Shown here piece by piece: positions 49,230-60,349 of a DNA stretch of 64,000 nt. The stretch is from NCBI GenBank assembly GCA_036417435.1, contig CM070904.1, positions 45,887,908 to 45,951,907 on the forward strand, written 5' to 3'. Every line of letters starts with the position of its first letter. Position 1 is the stretch's first letter. The stretch comes from Inia geoffrensis. Taxonomy: Eukaryota; Chordata; Mammalia; Artiodactyla; Iniidae. The notes beneath the pieces were generated by a model. It saw only the letters and a program-made list of their open reading frames with translations. It made no database searches and was not told where the DNA came from. The position numbers were made by a program, and so were the translations under genes.

Positions 49230-49690
49230 AAATGATTGTTCACTCCAACTGGGTACTTTGAAAACAGCGTTAAATATGGGGACTATTTACAAAGGTATGA
49301 ATGGGGCTTAAGAAAACAAACAAGGCATAGTGCAGAACCTAGTGGCTCACAGTAGCAGGGAACTGTTAAGATCCCTAAGCCCCAAAAAAGAGGAATAGGA
49401 ATGGTTACTGGAAACAAGAGGTGGTGTCTGATTGAAACTGTACCTCTTATTAGAGAGAAGCATCTTACCTCCAGTGACTTGGAAAGGAAGGGGTCAACGT
49501 AATAAACATCCCAACACTATTTTAATTTGCCTTTAATCATTTCCTGGCAAGACCCAAAGAGAAGCAAAGTTCCAAGATGAGGTGTGTGGTTGTAGTCCTA
49601 CCACCTTAGCCTCCCAGGTCCAGAGCAGACTGGAAATGAGTGATGAGTGGATCTGGAGGAGAAAAGAAGACTACTCAACACAGCTATCAA
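49230..49690 (+). repeat. Unclassified dispersed repeat, copy C
   Basis: The longest copy of the family also seen at 24180-24545. Landmarks in order: 'GGGGACTATTTACAAAGG', 'AGAACCTAGTGGCTCACAGT', 'GAACTGTTAAGATCCCTAAG', 'TTCCTGGCAAGACCCAAAG', 'CTTAGCCTCCCAGGTCCAGA', 'GAGTGGATCTGGAGGAGAAA'. A 72-codon frame at 49582-49800 lies inside it and past its end. Confidence 0.55.
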
Positions 49691-50059
49691 TAATGGTAAT
49701 TATTATTATAATTTTAGTAAATCTCACACATAACCTACTTTGTATCTTATATAGTGTCTGCTATAGTATTTATGCATCATTTATTCAAAGTTACATTTAA
49801 TTTTTAACTTTTATAAAAATCCGGCAATTATATGTGAGTCCATTTTCTTCAGTTTCTTGCTGAAACTTTCAAATATTGCTAGATATTGCCAAATCGCAAT
49901 TTAAAAATGCTTTTCATCTGCATTAATATTGGTGTTGATTTTTTTCATATTTTTTGTGTAAAGGTTGACCATCTTTTTATTTGGCTGCTTCTGTTTATTC
50001 CCCAGTCTGCTGTTTATTTTATTTTTTTGTTTATTCTTATTTCTCTTCATGAAATTTTT

Positions 50060-51200
50060 TTCAGAAATTTTAGTTTATATATGGTCAGATTTGTCAGTCT
50101 TTCACTTTCTAGTTGATTTGTTGTGTTGCTTACAAAATTTCTTCTCCAAAAGTCTATAAAGCTATTCTTCCATATTTGGTTATTCAGAAATAATTTCTTT
50201 AAACTTTTGCTCTCTAATCCAAATGGAAGTTACAGCAAATGTAGGTTAATTTTTGTTTTTATGTGTAAATTGGACAACTAATGGTTTATTCTGAAAGATA
50301 ATCAATGTACATCAATGTAATTTTTAATTTTCACACGTTTGAAGAGCCACTTTTTCATGATTCTATTTCTTGGCCACTTTTGTTTATTACTAATCTATTT
50401 GTTTATTTGTTTGATTAAAAGTTTGATTGTCACAATTTATAGAATGTACTCATGTTATATAAAATATGCAATTTTTTGTCATCAATTTTTCATAATTTTC
50501 TTGGATATTGTTACGAAATTGCACTTTTAGGTTGGACATGAGGATCAAATTTTCTAACAATACCATGAATTTTTTAAAAAAAGATTGTGTTTGGGCTTCC
50601 CTGGTGGCACAGTGGTTGAGAGTCCGCCTGCCAGTGCAGGGGACGCGGGTTAGTGCCCCGGTCCAGGAAGATCCCACATGCCGTGGAGCGGCTGGGCCCG
50701 TGAGCCATGGCCACTGAGCCTGTGCATCCGGAGCCTGTGCTCCGCAACGGGAGAGGCCACAACAGTGAGAGGCCCACGTACCGGAAAAAAAAAAAAAAAA
50801 AAAAAAAGATTGTGTTTAATTAGTTATTTAAAATAGATTTGATACTTTTATATTTACTTTGCACTTGGTTAGTTTTGTAACTAACTTTTTTATTGACTCT
50901 ACAATGTTTTTAATTGTATTTTATCTGATCCTTTTGGATTTTCTTGAAGAAAATTCTATAATCTTCAAATAATGATGATTCTATTATCTTACATTTTTAA
51001 AACTATTTACTAATCTCATTTTTCTTGTCTTAATGCTTATTTTTACTTATATATATTTGGCAATTTTCTGTAGTAAAGTATTACAATGGTGATAGGCAGA
51101 CATTCCCACTTTTTAGTAAATGACATTTTTTGGTAATTCTCCATCACTATAGATTCTGATTAGAAAAACTTTATTACTCATTAAAAATTTTTTTATTATT
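50060..51200 (-). mobile_element. Degenerate L1M ORF2 region (antisense)
   Basis: T-rich sequence in L1 antisense order: 'CTAATCCAAATGGAAGTTAC', 'TCTATTTCTTGGCCACTTTT', 'AATTTTCTTGGATATTGTTA', then beyond the nested SINE 'CAAATAATGATGATTCTATT' and 'GGTGATAGGCAGACATTCCC'. Stops in every frame. Interrupted by the SINE at 50593-50807; the left edge is uncertain. Confidence 0.68.
50593..50807 (+). mobile_element. CHR-2-like SINE nested in L1M
   Basis: Sense copy with a long pure poly(A) tail, flanked by AGATTGTGTTT at 50582-50592 and 50808-50818. The B-box region reads GGTTAGTGCCC instead of GGTTCGTGCCC, a C-to-A change at a key B-box position. Confidence 0.95.
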
Positions 51201-51364
51201 CCTTAATCTTAATTGGCTAAAATATAGGTAAGTTTATGTAACTATATTCTCAATCACCCCAAACTGTACTACTTTCAAGAGCAATACGAGCACCTCCATT
51301 TCTAGATTTCAATTATTCACAAAAGAGTTGCATAAAAATAATAGAATAGTAAAAAAATTGAAAT

Positions 51365-51530
51365 GGCTAATCTGTATTGAGGTGTTGTTCTAAGAATTTT
51401 ATATGCATTAGCACATTGAATCCTTGCTCCATGAAACAGGTACTCTTACTATCTCCATTTTATAGGTAGGAAACAGAAATAGGAAAGCAATACTGCACAA
51501 AAATGTTAGAGGTGGGAAATGGTTCCCAGA
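51365..51530 (-). repeat. MIR-type SINE fragment (antisense)
   Basis: 'GCACATTGAATCCTTGCTCC', 'ACTATCTCCATTTTATAGGT', 'AGGAAACAGAAATAGGAAAG' and the end 'AGAATTCTGGCTCC' follow reversed MIR. Confidence 0.82.
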
Positions 51531-52129
51531 ATTCTGGCTCCCCCTACCATATCCTTAGATACCATAATTTGCTGCATAAACTCTAAACTAATTAAAAATT
51601 TGAGGCTAGAGCTTTCTCACATTATCTTTTCAAGTTTCTGAACATTAAATTGACCCTTTCATCTCTGTTTGACCAAAGCTCAAAAAAGCTTTCTTTTTTA
51701 AGAGCCAGGCTGCACTACCTGGATTAGTTTTGTGACTTCCACATTGGAAGGACTTTCCTAGAATTCAGATTAGAAATATAAACTTCTTTTTACCTCCAGC
51801 TCTGCATAAGTCTCAGAGCAATCAGGTATTTTCTGGTCACTTGGGAAATCCCCCACAGATTGATCCATGTAAAATTTTCTTTATCTGACCATTTTGATGA
51901 TTGATACTTCCTTACATGAATGCATAACCACTGTAAGACTCAGGAATAAGGTCCTTTATGTGAGCTTACTTGATTAAAAAAAAAAAAAAATCATGTACTC
52001 TACCGATGTCTTCTGAAAGAAGATAGCAAACAACGGATCTCTGTTTATGCGTACAACCAGATAATCACACACAGTCTTTGAAGACAGAAAGGATGGAAAA
52101 TAACCATGATGTATTAAGTGCTGATCTGT

Positions 52130-52250
52130 TGTGGGAATTGTGACAAGTGCTTCTAGAAATATATGCCTTATATTTGTGTCCTCACAACTCATTATCTCCA
52201 TTTTTCACATGAGGAAATTGAGTCTGCAGAGATATCTGAAAACATTTTAC
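52130..52250 (-). repeat. MIR-type SINE fragment (antisense)
   Basis: 'GTGTCCTCACAACTCATTAT' then 'CTCCATTTTTCACATGAGGA' and 'AATTGAGTCTGCAGAGATAT' are the reversed MIR core; the rest is missing. Confidence 0.75.
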
Positions 52251-53194
52251 CATAAATTACACTTGCCATACCTTCATTCTTAAAATAAATCCCTCTTAAC
52301 ACATCTGTAACTAGAAGTCAACTCACATACTCTCTTTTACCGTAAGGGAGATTCTTACCCAGTATATATTTTACTGGATAATCTGAACTCACAGCTCAAA
52401 CACACTACCGCTACATTTTCAAATTTTAGTAAATCAGGAAAGCCTCTGAATTTAATATAAATATGGAAATAACAAGTAGGTAACATATCTTGCCAAAAAT
52501 AAAAATAATAATGCTATGTACATTTGCATAGTGTTATAACAGTCTATCCGATGACTTGATGACTTGGATCAAGATCTTTTTTTTTCTTCCATTCTCTAGA
52601 TGGTAAGTCTAAACTTGAGACTTCTGAATTCTAGTACACTACTCTGTCTCTTCTAGTACTCTTAAAAGGTTCAAATTTCGGGCCCATGATATCCCTAACC
52701 ATGAGAAGCCAATCAGCCCAGTTTTAGTATTAACATTAACCTTTTAAGCTTAAAAGGTGATATCTAAATCTGACTTTAACTGACCAACAAATCCTGAGGA
52801 AGTTTCCACTCCAGGAGCTTGATGGAAAGAAGTAACTGAAGTGTCTCCAGAGAGACTAAAGACCAGAGAATACATATAACTCCATATCTCTTCAGGGTCT
52901 TTGGTAAAGTGATCCAATTTATGAAGACCAGCATATTTGAAGAACTATTTCCTACTACTGTGAAGAGTAAAGCCTGCCTTTGTATCTCTCTCTTTGAATG
53001 TTACAGGATTATATAGTAAGATGCAGTTACAAAGGCACAGTAACTAGAAACCTTCCACACTGAAGACTGAAAAGCGGCAATCTTGTAGGCTTACTATACG
53101 TTCCTCACATTATTTACTCTGAAAGCACAGCAACAGTCAATAAATAGTGATGAATTTTTAAAAACTCTTCATCCCTAATATTAAAACAAGTTCT
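52251..53194. other. Unassigned DNA
   Basis: No named repeats or meaningful frames. The local inverted motif 'CTTTTAAGCTTAAAAG' (52740-52755) is another short perfect palindrome. Confidence 0.45.
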
Positions 53195-53250
53195 GCCAAT
53201 TGTGAGCGTTCCATAAATATTTGTTGAATAAATGAGTGAATTGAAAAACA
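53195..53250 (+). repeat. L2/MIR-type 3' tail
   Basis: 'CATAAATATTTGTTGAATAA' then 'ATGAGTGAA' is the classic end of L2/MIR-type repeats. Confidence 0.65.
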
Positions 53251-53594
53251 ACAGACTGTTTTGCAAATTCCTAGTTAGATCCACTCTAGTGAGAAATGGA
53301 CATTCCTCACTTTCCTTTCTAGCAGAATCTGGAATAAAAGTGGTAAATTTCCATTCTTTGAGGCATCTTGTTTATATCTGGCAACTGGTATCTATTTTCT
53401 ACAAAACAGTTCTCATAATCTAGCAGTACATAAAATTCCTCAAAAATACCTGAGCTCTGCAGGTGCAAGAGCTAACAGAACAGCTGCCAGACATGATATC
53501 TGTTCAGACAAACTAACTCACTTGTAAATAACTTCAATTGTTAGATTTTTGTAATGGAGTTTGGTCTAAAGTAATTGGACCATAATTAGTCTGG

Positions 53595-53760
53595 GAGTGC
53601 AGAGATTTAGAATCTAGTCTTACATTTATCACTAACTATATAGTTAATATTTGGCAAATAATTAAACTGGGCTCAAATTCCCTCATGTTAAAATTAGGAA
53701 ACTGAACTCTGATCTTTAGGACAACTGTAGCTTTGAGATACTATGATTATGAGGGCCTGT
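53595..53760 (+). repeat. MIR SINE fragment (sense), diverged
   Basis: 'GAATCTAGTCTTACATTTAT' and 'CACTAACTATATAGTTAATA' sit where MIR has 'ccacttactagctgtgtga', followed by 'AATTCCCTCATGTTAAAATT'. Confidence 0.65.
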
Positions 53761-54212
53761 GCTTTCTTTTCAAATAATTTTGTATTTCCAAGGCTGTAGT
53801 ATTTTAATTTTATGACATATGTTAGTTCATAGTTACTACAAGAAAAATTTTTTGATAAGAGCATAACATCTACACACAGCCTTGTTTCTAAGGAAATGCA
53901 ACTGATTTTACGGCCATCTGCTTTATGATGTAGATTTAGGAAATGCAATTTTGCAAAAAGTACAGCTTGTATACAATAGCAAAGCATCACTATGTTTGAA
54001 AACTAATACCTTTAAGTGTTTTTTTTTGTTTTGTTTTTGCCCTACACACTGTGTGGGGTTGCACTGTATTTTCTACCAGGTTGATACACGTGTTATTCAC
54101 ACCTGTTTATACATTCCAGCTATAAGTGCCTGCTATTGTCAATGACTCTCTCTGAAGGTAATAAAAAAATATAAAATGCATCCATCAAATAATCACCTAA
54201 GTATGCTATTAA
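53761..54212. other. Unassigned AT-rich DNA
   Basis: Frames at 53694-53990 (minus) and 53951-54145 (plus) show no known domain. Confidence 0.4.
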
Positions 54213-54224
54213 AACTAAATGAGG

Positions 54225-54579
54225 GGCTTCTCTGGTGGTGCAATGGTTAAAAATCTCCTGTCAATGCAGGGGGCACTGGTTCGAGCCCTGGTCCGGGAAG
54301 ATCCCACATGCTGCGGAGCAACTAAGCCCGTGCGCCACAACTATTGAGCCTGAGCTCTAGAGCCCGCAAGCCACAACTACTGAGCCCACACACAACTACT
54401 GAACGCCGCGTGCCTAGAGCCTGTGCTCTGCAACAAGAGAAGCCACCACAATGAGAAACCCGTGCACCATAACAAAGAGTAGTCCCTGTTCACCGCAACT
54501 AAAATAAGCCCACACGCAGCAACAAAGACCCAACACAGCCAAAAATAAATAAACAAAAATAAAAATAAATTAAAAAAAC
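54225..54579 (+). mobile_element. CHR-1-like tRNA-derived SINE, long form
   Basis: Sense copy flanked by AACTAAATGAGG at 54213-54224 and 54580-54591. The A-box region is TGGTGCAATGGTTAAA and the B box is GGTTCGAGCCC. The body repeats 'CACAACTA' units several times and is about 100 bp longer than the copy at 5704, consistent with internal tandem units. Confidence 0.92.
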
Positions 54580-54591
54580 AACTAAATGAGG

Positions 54592-55614
54592 TTATCTCTC
54601 ACTTAGACATAGGAAGACACAAGGCTGTACATTCGTTCTATGCACTGAGGCAACTTGGCAAAATAGCATTTCATTGCATGGCCGCTATTGTATTATCAGA
54701 AGAACTTTTAAGTGGGTAAGATATTTTTAAAAACTTGCTATAAGAAAGGATGACCTATTTGGTTTGTTTCCTGGCTTTTACAGGAAGTTTGTAATACTAC
54801 ATTTGGCTAACTGAAGATGAAATGAAGTTGACACACTGAGTATAACAAAAGCAGACAAAATGTCAGTAGTCCTCTAAGAGATATATGCTACCACAGCAAA
54901 GCAAGAAGTGAGCCTTTCTAACCAGATTCCAAGCATATTCTGTCATATTACTGTAGTTATGAATCTTTATATCTCATGAGAAGGGCATGCTATTTGAAAT
55001 CTTTTTCTCTGAATAGATGATAGGTTACTACAAAAAAGAGGGAAAATTGAATCTTAGGCAACTACTATTGTTTTAATTGTTGTATGTAAATCTTTTCATC
55101 TACTAAAGGAAGTTAGACTAAAGCTTTCACTCCCTTGAAATCAATTCCTTGGTTAATTTTAATACACGTTTTACAAAAGGCTTTTGCTTGTATTTATTTC
55201 GACCCTCACAACAGTTAGATAGGTGCAGTATTAATAAACCAATAAAATAAATGAAGAAATTCAAGAGCGTATAGGAGACATGCCAAAACACAACTTGTTA
55301 GAGACAGCACTGAGGTGCTTCCACGTGGGAAGAGGAGGAATCTGAGTTTATTACAAATCCTCATTAAAAATGTCTCCTAAAACTTCTACAGATGTTGTCA
55401 TGCTGTAATTTGTATGGAGTTAAGCACCATCACTCCATAACTAAAAAACCATGTTTTCTTCAAGCTACATTCTCTTATCCAATTGCCAAACCCTTACTGA
55501 TCACCTGCTATTTACAAGGTCATACTATAAATCCTGTAATAATAAAGATGGAAAAAATATAATAATCTGCCAAGAAGCTAAAATAAAAATCTGAATTTAT
55601 ATTATTTCTACATA
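54592..55614. other. Unassigned AT-rich DNA
   Basis: No named repeats and no frame above 60 codons. Confidence 0.45.
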
Positions 55615-55800
55615 TGTTATTTGATTTTACCTTTCCAACAACACATTGTGCTTATCAGAAAAATGGGAAAACAGAGACTCAGAGAAGATAAATTATCTAT
55701 TCTCTTTTACCTGTTAAATGCAGAATCAAAAATCACAACTTGAACCTCTATCTTTCTTGTAATTAAATGTACTTTCTACTATGTAATTCAGCTTGCTAGG
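55615..55800 (-). repeat. MIR SINE fragment (antisense)
   Basis: 'AACAACACATTGTGCTTATC', 'AGAGACTCAGAGAAGATAAA' and 'ATCACAACTTGAACCTCTAT' run in reversed MIR order. Confidence 0.78.
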
Positions 55801-55846
55801 CTGTTGATGTTACAGATATTTATAGAATATGTTGGTTATATGGTTT

Positions 55847-55849
<3 letters not shown>

Positions 55850-55892
<43 letters not shown>
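55850..55892. repeat. (TA)21 microsatellite
   Basis: A perfect run of 21 TA units. It can fold as a cruciform or slip during replication; the length is likely polymorphic. Confidence 0.97.
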
Positions 55893-55893
<1 letters not shown>

Positions 55894-56744
55894 CCATAAT
55901 TGGCTCTTGTTCCCTAAAAAATGGAACCATGATTAAGTATTCATTACATAAAAGATTAAGAAAATTAATTCAACTAAATAAAATATTTTATTTGGCTTTG
56001 GCTTATCAAATTGTAATTAAGAAATCAAATGTCATAAATATTGTTAATAGTTAATAAATATTAAATTTTATTGAATATTAATTATGTCTAAGAACTGGGG
56101 TATTTGTTGGGGCAGAATGCGAGGGGGTTATCAGAAATAATAAGAACTAATACTTTAACTTATAACAGCATTCAACTGAGTATTGTTTGCATGATTCAAC
56201 AAATCTGAACTTTGATTAGTTGTATTATTATGGCATCAGTAGAAGTAAAATTTCTTAGGAGGACATTTTGGTATGCAAAAATTATTATCATAGAACATTA
56301 CTTATTAGACATTATTTTAAAAATGGGAGTGACCTTATCTTTAACCGCAGGTATAACTTTCACTGACTGTACCTTTCTCTGATGTTTGAATTTAAATGGA
56401 TATTAGAGCAAGTAATATACTGTCTGACCTTCTTGATTCCTCTTTTCTTTTAAAATTTTCATGTAAAATGCAATTTGGATATTGTGCAAAAAAGAAATTC
56501 CAGTGCCTTCACCTTAACTTAAAACTCTTATCATAACAGCAGTAAAATAAATCCAGTGTTGTTGGCATGGTCTTTCTAATGACATATATCTCTCCATGTG
56601 GAAGCTACAGTAACTACAGTAAAATATAGTGGTTAGATATGTCAGTAAATTATGTGTCATCTATTGGAATACTCTAGTTATTGTCAGAATTCATCATGAT
56701 ATTCAGACAAAAAATTTAAACACTTTTAGAAACCAAACAGAAAT
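55893..56744. other. Unassigned AT-rich DNA
   Basis: AT-rich, with no repeat that I can name. Confidence 0.45.
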
Positions 56745-56860
56745 CAAATATTATTTATTAATATTATGTGAGGCACTGTGGGGAATATAAAGAACTATAA
56801 AGCCAGGTCTCACCTTAAAGAAACTTACAGTCAATCTTCCAGGTAATGCAAAAATATCTG
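56745..56860 (+). repeat. Ancient L2/MIR-type relic
   Basis: 'TGTGAGGCACTGTGGGGAAT' and 'TCACCTTAAAGAAACTTACA' parallel the relic at 32745-32850 ('GTGCCAGGCACTGCACTAGG', 'CCCTCAAGGAACTCAGA'). Confidence 0.45.
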
Positions 56861-57729
56861 AATAACAGTCTTCAAAAGTGGCTGCTACTTCATTGTTGAA
56901 AGCCAGTGTCATTCCTTACATTAGGAGGTGGACTTTATTTCTCTTCCTCTTGAACCTTGCCTGGTTTGGATAAAGAAAAAGCAACAGAACTGATATTCTG
57001 GAACTATGGAGCCCAAGCCTTAAGAGGATTGGTGGTTCAGCCAATCCTTGGAGTCCAGCCCTGCTGCTGGAGGAAAATCCAAGTTAGATTACTGAATGAT
57101 TAGAGGCTATGCTAGGGCCTGGGGATGAGCCAGACCATCCTCACATTTCTCATCTCCTATTTTCTCTGCTTCAGCTGAGCTTAAATCCCTTCCAAGAGGT
57201 GAAATGTTAACCTGCAACTTTTCTAACACTATACAGAAATAAAAACACTGGAAATGGACTTAAAAAACACACTTTTCCACTAATATTATATGATAATAAT
57301 TTCTGGTTCCTGAGAACTTCTACATTCTATATAAAAGTATCTTTTTAAAATGGGTATATCTTTTTCTCTTTCTAAATAAAATTTCTCTTTAACTGTGTTA
57401 TCTAGAAAGCTCCAAGTATTAGAGGCAAAAATGCAGAGGTCCAAGTCTTTGACATCAATTGTCCAATCTAATAAAAACTCAAAATTTTAATGTGTATCCT
57501 ATTTTTAAACCCAACAAAAAATTGGTCTTGAGGAAAGCCAACATATATCCATCTCAACATCATTTAAGAATACAGCTTGTAGTAAAACAATTTAAATATG
57601 CAAGAACTCAGGGAGCATTGTACTCACACACTGTGCTTAAGTCTTCTACTAGAAAAAGCACATCATACAACATCCAAGATGACAGGGGAAAATTCAGCCC
57701 AATGTGTATAGAAGCATAATAAGGTGATA
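56861..57729. other. Unassigned DNA
   Basis: An 86-codon plus-strand frame at 57459-57719 has no known domain. The GC-richer piece at 57000-57200 might be an old LTR, but I cannot place it. Confidence 0.4.
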
Positions 57730-58830
57730 TAAAAGGTGGCAGGATAGGTTGTAAATCTTATATGCCTTGGACAAGAAGAAATAATATAACCAAATAAATG
57801 GGTTCAAAGAACAGGAAAAAAAAATAAAGCATTTTAAAAATATTCACAACAGGTTGACATGAAAGGATATCATTTAAAGCTATTCAATCAAATGATAGAT
57901 ACCAAATGGTACTAATGTCACTATAAAATGTATTACAATGCTAACTACCTAAACAGAAACACAAACCTCTGAAAATACCAAAATAATTTTTTAAACCAAA
58001 ATGTAAGGAAAACCATACAGGAAATAAAACATAATAAACAGTAAAAATACAAAAGATAATAAGACAGAATTATGGATAAAAATACCAACTAAATAGAAAA
58101 TATAAATGTGCTTAATTCACATATTAAAAACTTATGAATGCTAAATTACAGAGTGAAAATTTGATGAGGTATAAGATATATATGGTCACAATACATCTTC
58201 TCATGAACTTTGTCAATTAATAATAGGTGAAAATACTTTGCTTTGCAGAACAACCTGGAAGAAACAAATTTAAACAAATGAATAAAGTTAACATTACCAA
58301 TAATCGGCCAAAACATCATGTGCCTTCTTACAAGAATAAGAGAAAGAGAAAGAAAAATATCACATCTGTGGTATTTTGGCTAAAAATGTAGGTATATAAC
58401 CATAAGGAAGCACTGAACAAACCTGAGGAACAGCATACAAAACATTGGCTGATACTCTTCAAATATGTCCACATTAAGAAAAACAAAGAAAGGTACAGGA
58501 AATATTCCAGGTTAAAGAAACTAAGGAAGCATAAAGAAACTAAGGAAACATATAATGTATGATTTTTGGACCAGAATTTTTAAAAAATTTTTTTCCTCTT
58601 CATTATTTTTCCTGTTTCTCATTTTTCCTCCTATTACTATCCTCCTCCTCCTTCTCTTTCTCTTCCTTTTTCTTCCATTTTTTTTCTTCATCTTCTTTTA
58701 TTACAAAGACATTTTTAAGGTAAATGGCATAACTGGAATAAGATGTATATATTGTCTATTGGCATTATATCAGTGTTACAGTTCCTGATTTTGATAATAG
58801 TACTAGAATATCGTTATCCTTAGTCAATAT
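57730..58830 (+). mobile_element. Degenerate L1M fragment ending in 3' UTR
   Basis: The part from about 58290 holds L1M 3' UTR blocks ('AGCACTGAACAAACCTGAGG', 'GATACTCTTCAAATATGTCC', 'GGTTAAAGAAACTAAGGAAG', 'CAGTGTTACAGTTCCTGATT'). The part before it is only A-rich and L1-like. A pyrimidine tract (58588-58701) sits within the 3' UTR. Confidence 0.55.
58588..58701. repeat. Pyrimidine-rich tract, CCT/CTT-rich
   Basis: About 114 bases almost all T and C, with scattered A and one G, including a (CCT)n core near 58639-58652. It interrupts L1M 3' UTR sequence. Homopurine-homopyrimidine tracts of this kind can form triplex DNA. Confidence 0.85.
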
Positions 58831-60340
58831 ACACTGGAAGGATAGTCTTTTCAACAAATTGTTTTGGGGAAATTGTGTATTCAAGTGAAAAAGAATAAAT
58901 ATTGACCTTGACTTCTTTCATTACACAAAAATTAACTCAAAATAAATCATAGATTGAAATTTAAAATATAAAAATATAAGACTTTTAGAAAACAGGTGAA
59001 AATCTTTATCACTTATATAGTAAGCAGAGAGTTCTTAGACATGACTAAAAAGGCATGATCCATAAAGGAAAAAAGTAACAATAGATTGTACATTACCAGC
59101 ATTCAAAGCTTTTGCTCTGCAAAGGACCCTATTAAGAGAATGAAAAGACAAGCCACAGGCTGTGAGAAAATAACTGCAAATCTCATATTTTCAAGACAAA
59201 AGACTTGTATCCAGAATATACAAAGAACTCCCTAAATTCAATAGTAAGAAAGACACTACACCTAGAGGACATGTGGATGGCAAATACAGACATGAAAAAA
59301 ATGTTCAACATCATTAACCATTAAGGAAATGCAAGTAAAATTTTAGACAGAATATAACTATACATCTATTTGAATGGCTAAAATTAAAACAAATCCCTGA
59401 CTACACAATGTACTACTGAGGATATGGAGCAACTATACAGATGTCATATATTGCTGGGGGGTATAAAATGTTACAGCCACTCTGGATAACAGTGTGGAAG
59501 TTTCGTAAAGTTTCATACTTGCTGATGATCCAGCAAACATAGTGCTGGATGTTTATCCTAGAAAAATAAAAACTTATTTTCACAAAAAATCTATACATGA
59601 ATGTGCATCGTAGCTTTATTTGTATTAGCCCCAAACAACCCAAATGCCCGTCAACAAATTAATGATTAAACATTAATATATTAATATCATGAACGCTATT
59701 CAACAATAAAAAACAATGACTATTGAGACATGCAAACACTTGAATATATCACAAGGGAACATACTGAGTGAAAAAAATAAAAGCCAAATCTCAAAGGATT
59801 ACATTTCATATGATTCCACTTACATTGGGCTGGCCAAAAACGCTCGTTCAGGTTTTTCCATAAGATGTTATGGAAAAATCCGAATGAACATTTTTGGCCA
59901 ACCCAATAGAATAACATTATATTAATGAGAACAACTGTTGCAGGGGATAAAATTAAAGGGAAGAGTAACACTCAAGGGGTAACAGAGGAAGTTTCTATGT
60001 GATGATGGAACAATTCTGTATGCCAAATGTGATGATTTGACATTTATACATGCAATAATTTGATCAAATTTATATATGCAATAATTTTTTATAAAACATA
60101 CAACTCCCTCCAAAAAAAAGAGTTCATGTGTAAGCTGGTGAAGTACAAATACCACCTGTATGTGAGTTACTAATAATTTATTGATGTCAATTCCTCGGTT
60201 TTGACAGTGTACCATGGTTATGTAAGATACTATCATTGTGGAAAGGAGTGAAGTCCATACAGAAACTCTCTGTATTCTTTTTACAACTTTATGTGAGTCT
60301 TAAAACATTTGAAAATGAAAGATTATGTTAAAAAAGGAAG
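58831..60340 (+). mobile_element. L1M 3' part (ORF2 end to 3' UTR)
   Basis: Begins in the ORF2 C-terminal region ('GGAAGGATAGTCTTTTCAAC') and continues through 'TTGCTCTGCAAAGGACCCTA', 'TTGTATCCAGAATATACAAA', 'ACTCTGGATAACAGTGTGGA' and 'CCAAATGCCCGTCAACAAAT'. The 3' UTR includes 'GTACCATGGTTATGTAAGAT'. A mariner-type MITE (59825-59906) interrupts it. Confidence 0.88.
59825..59906. mobile_element. Palindromic mariner-type MITE nested in L1M
   Basis: An 82-bp near-perfect palindrome. The left arm starts TTGGGCTGGCCAAAAACG and the right arm ends TTTTTGGCCAACCCAA, with a GATG-like centre at about 59864-59867. The arms match mariner inverted repeats (TTGGGTTGGCCAAAAAGTTCG-like), as in MADE1-style elements of other mammals. 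TA follows on the right (59907-59908); the left flank is CA, perhaps a mutated TA. Confidence 0.9.
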
Positions 60341-60349
60341 TAAAAGGGG

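Noticed and set aside
55850..55892. A replication origin or regulatory AT element.
   Set aside because: It is a plain (TA)n microsatellite without other features.
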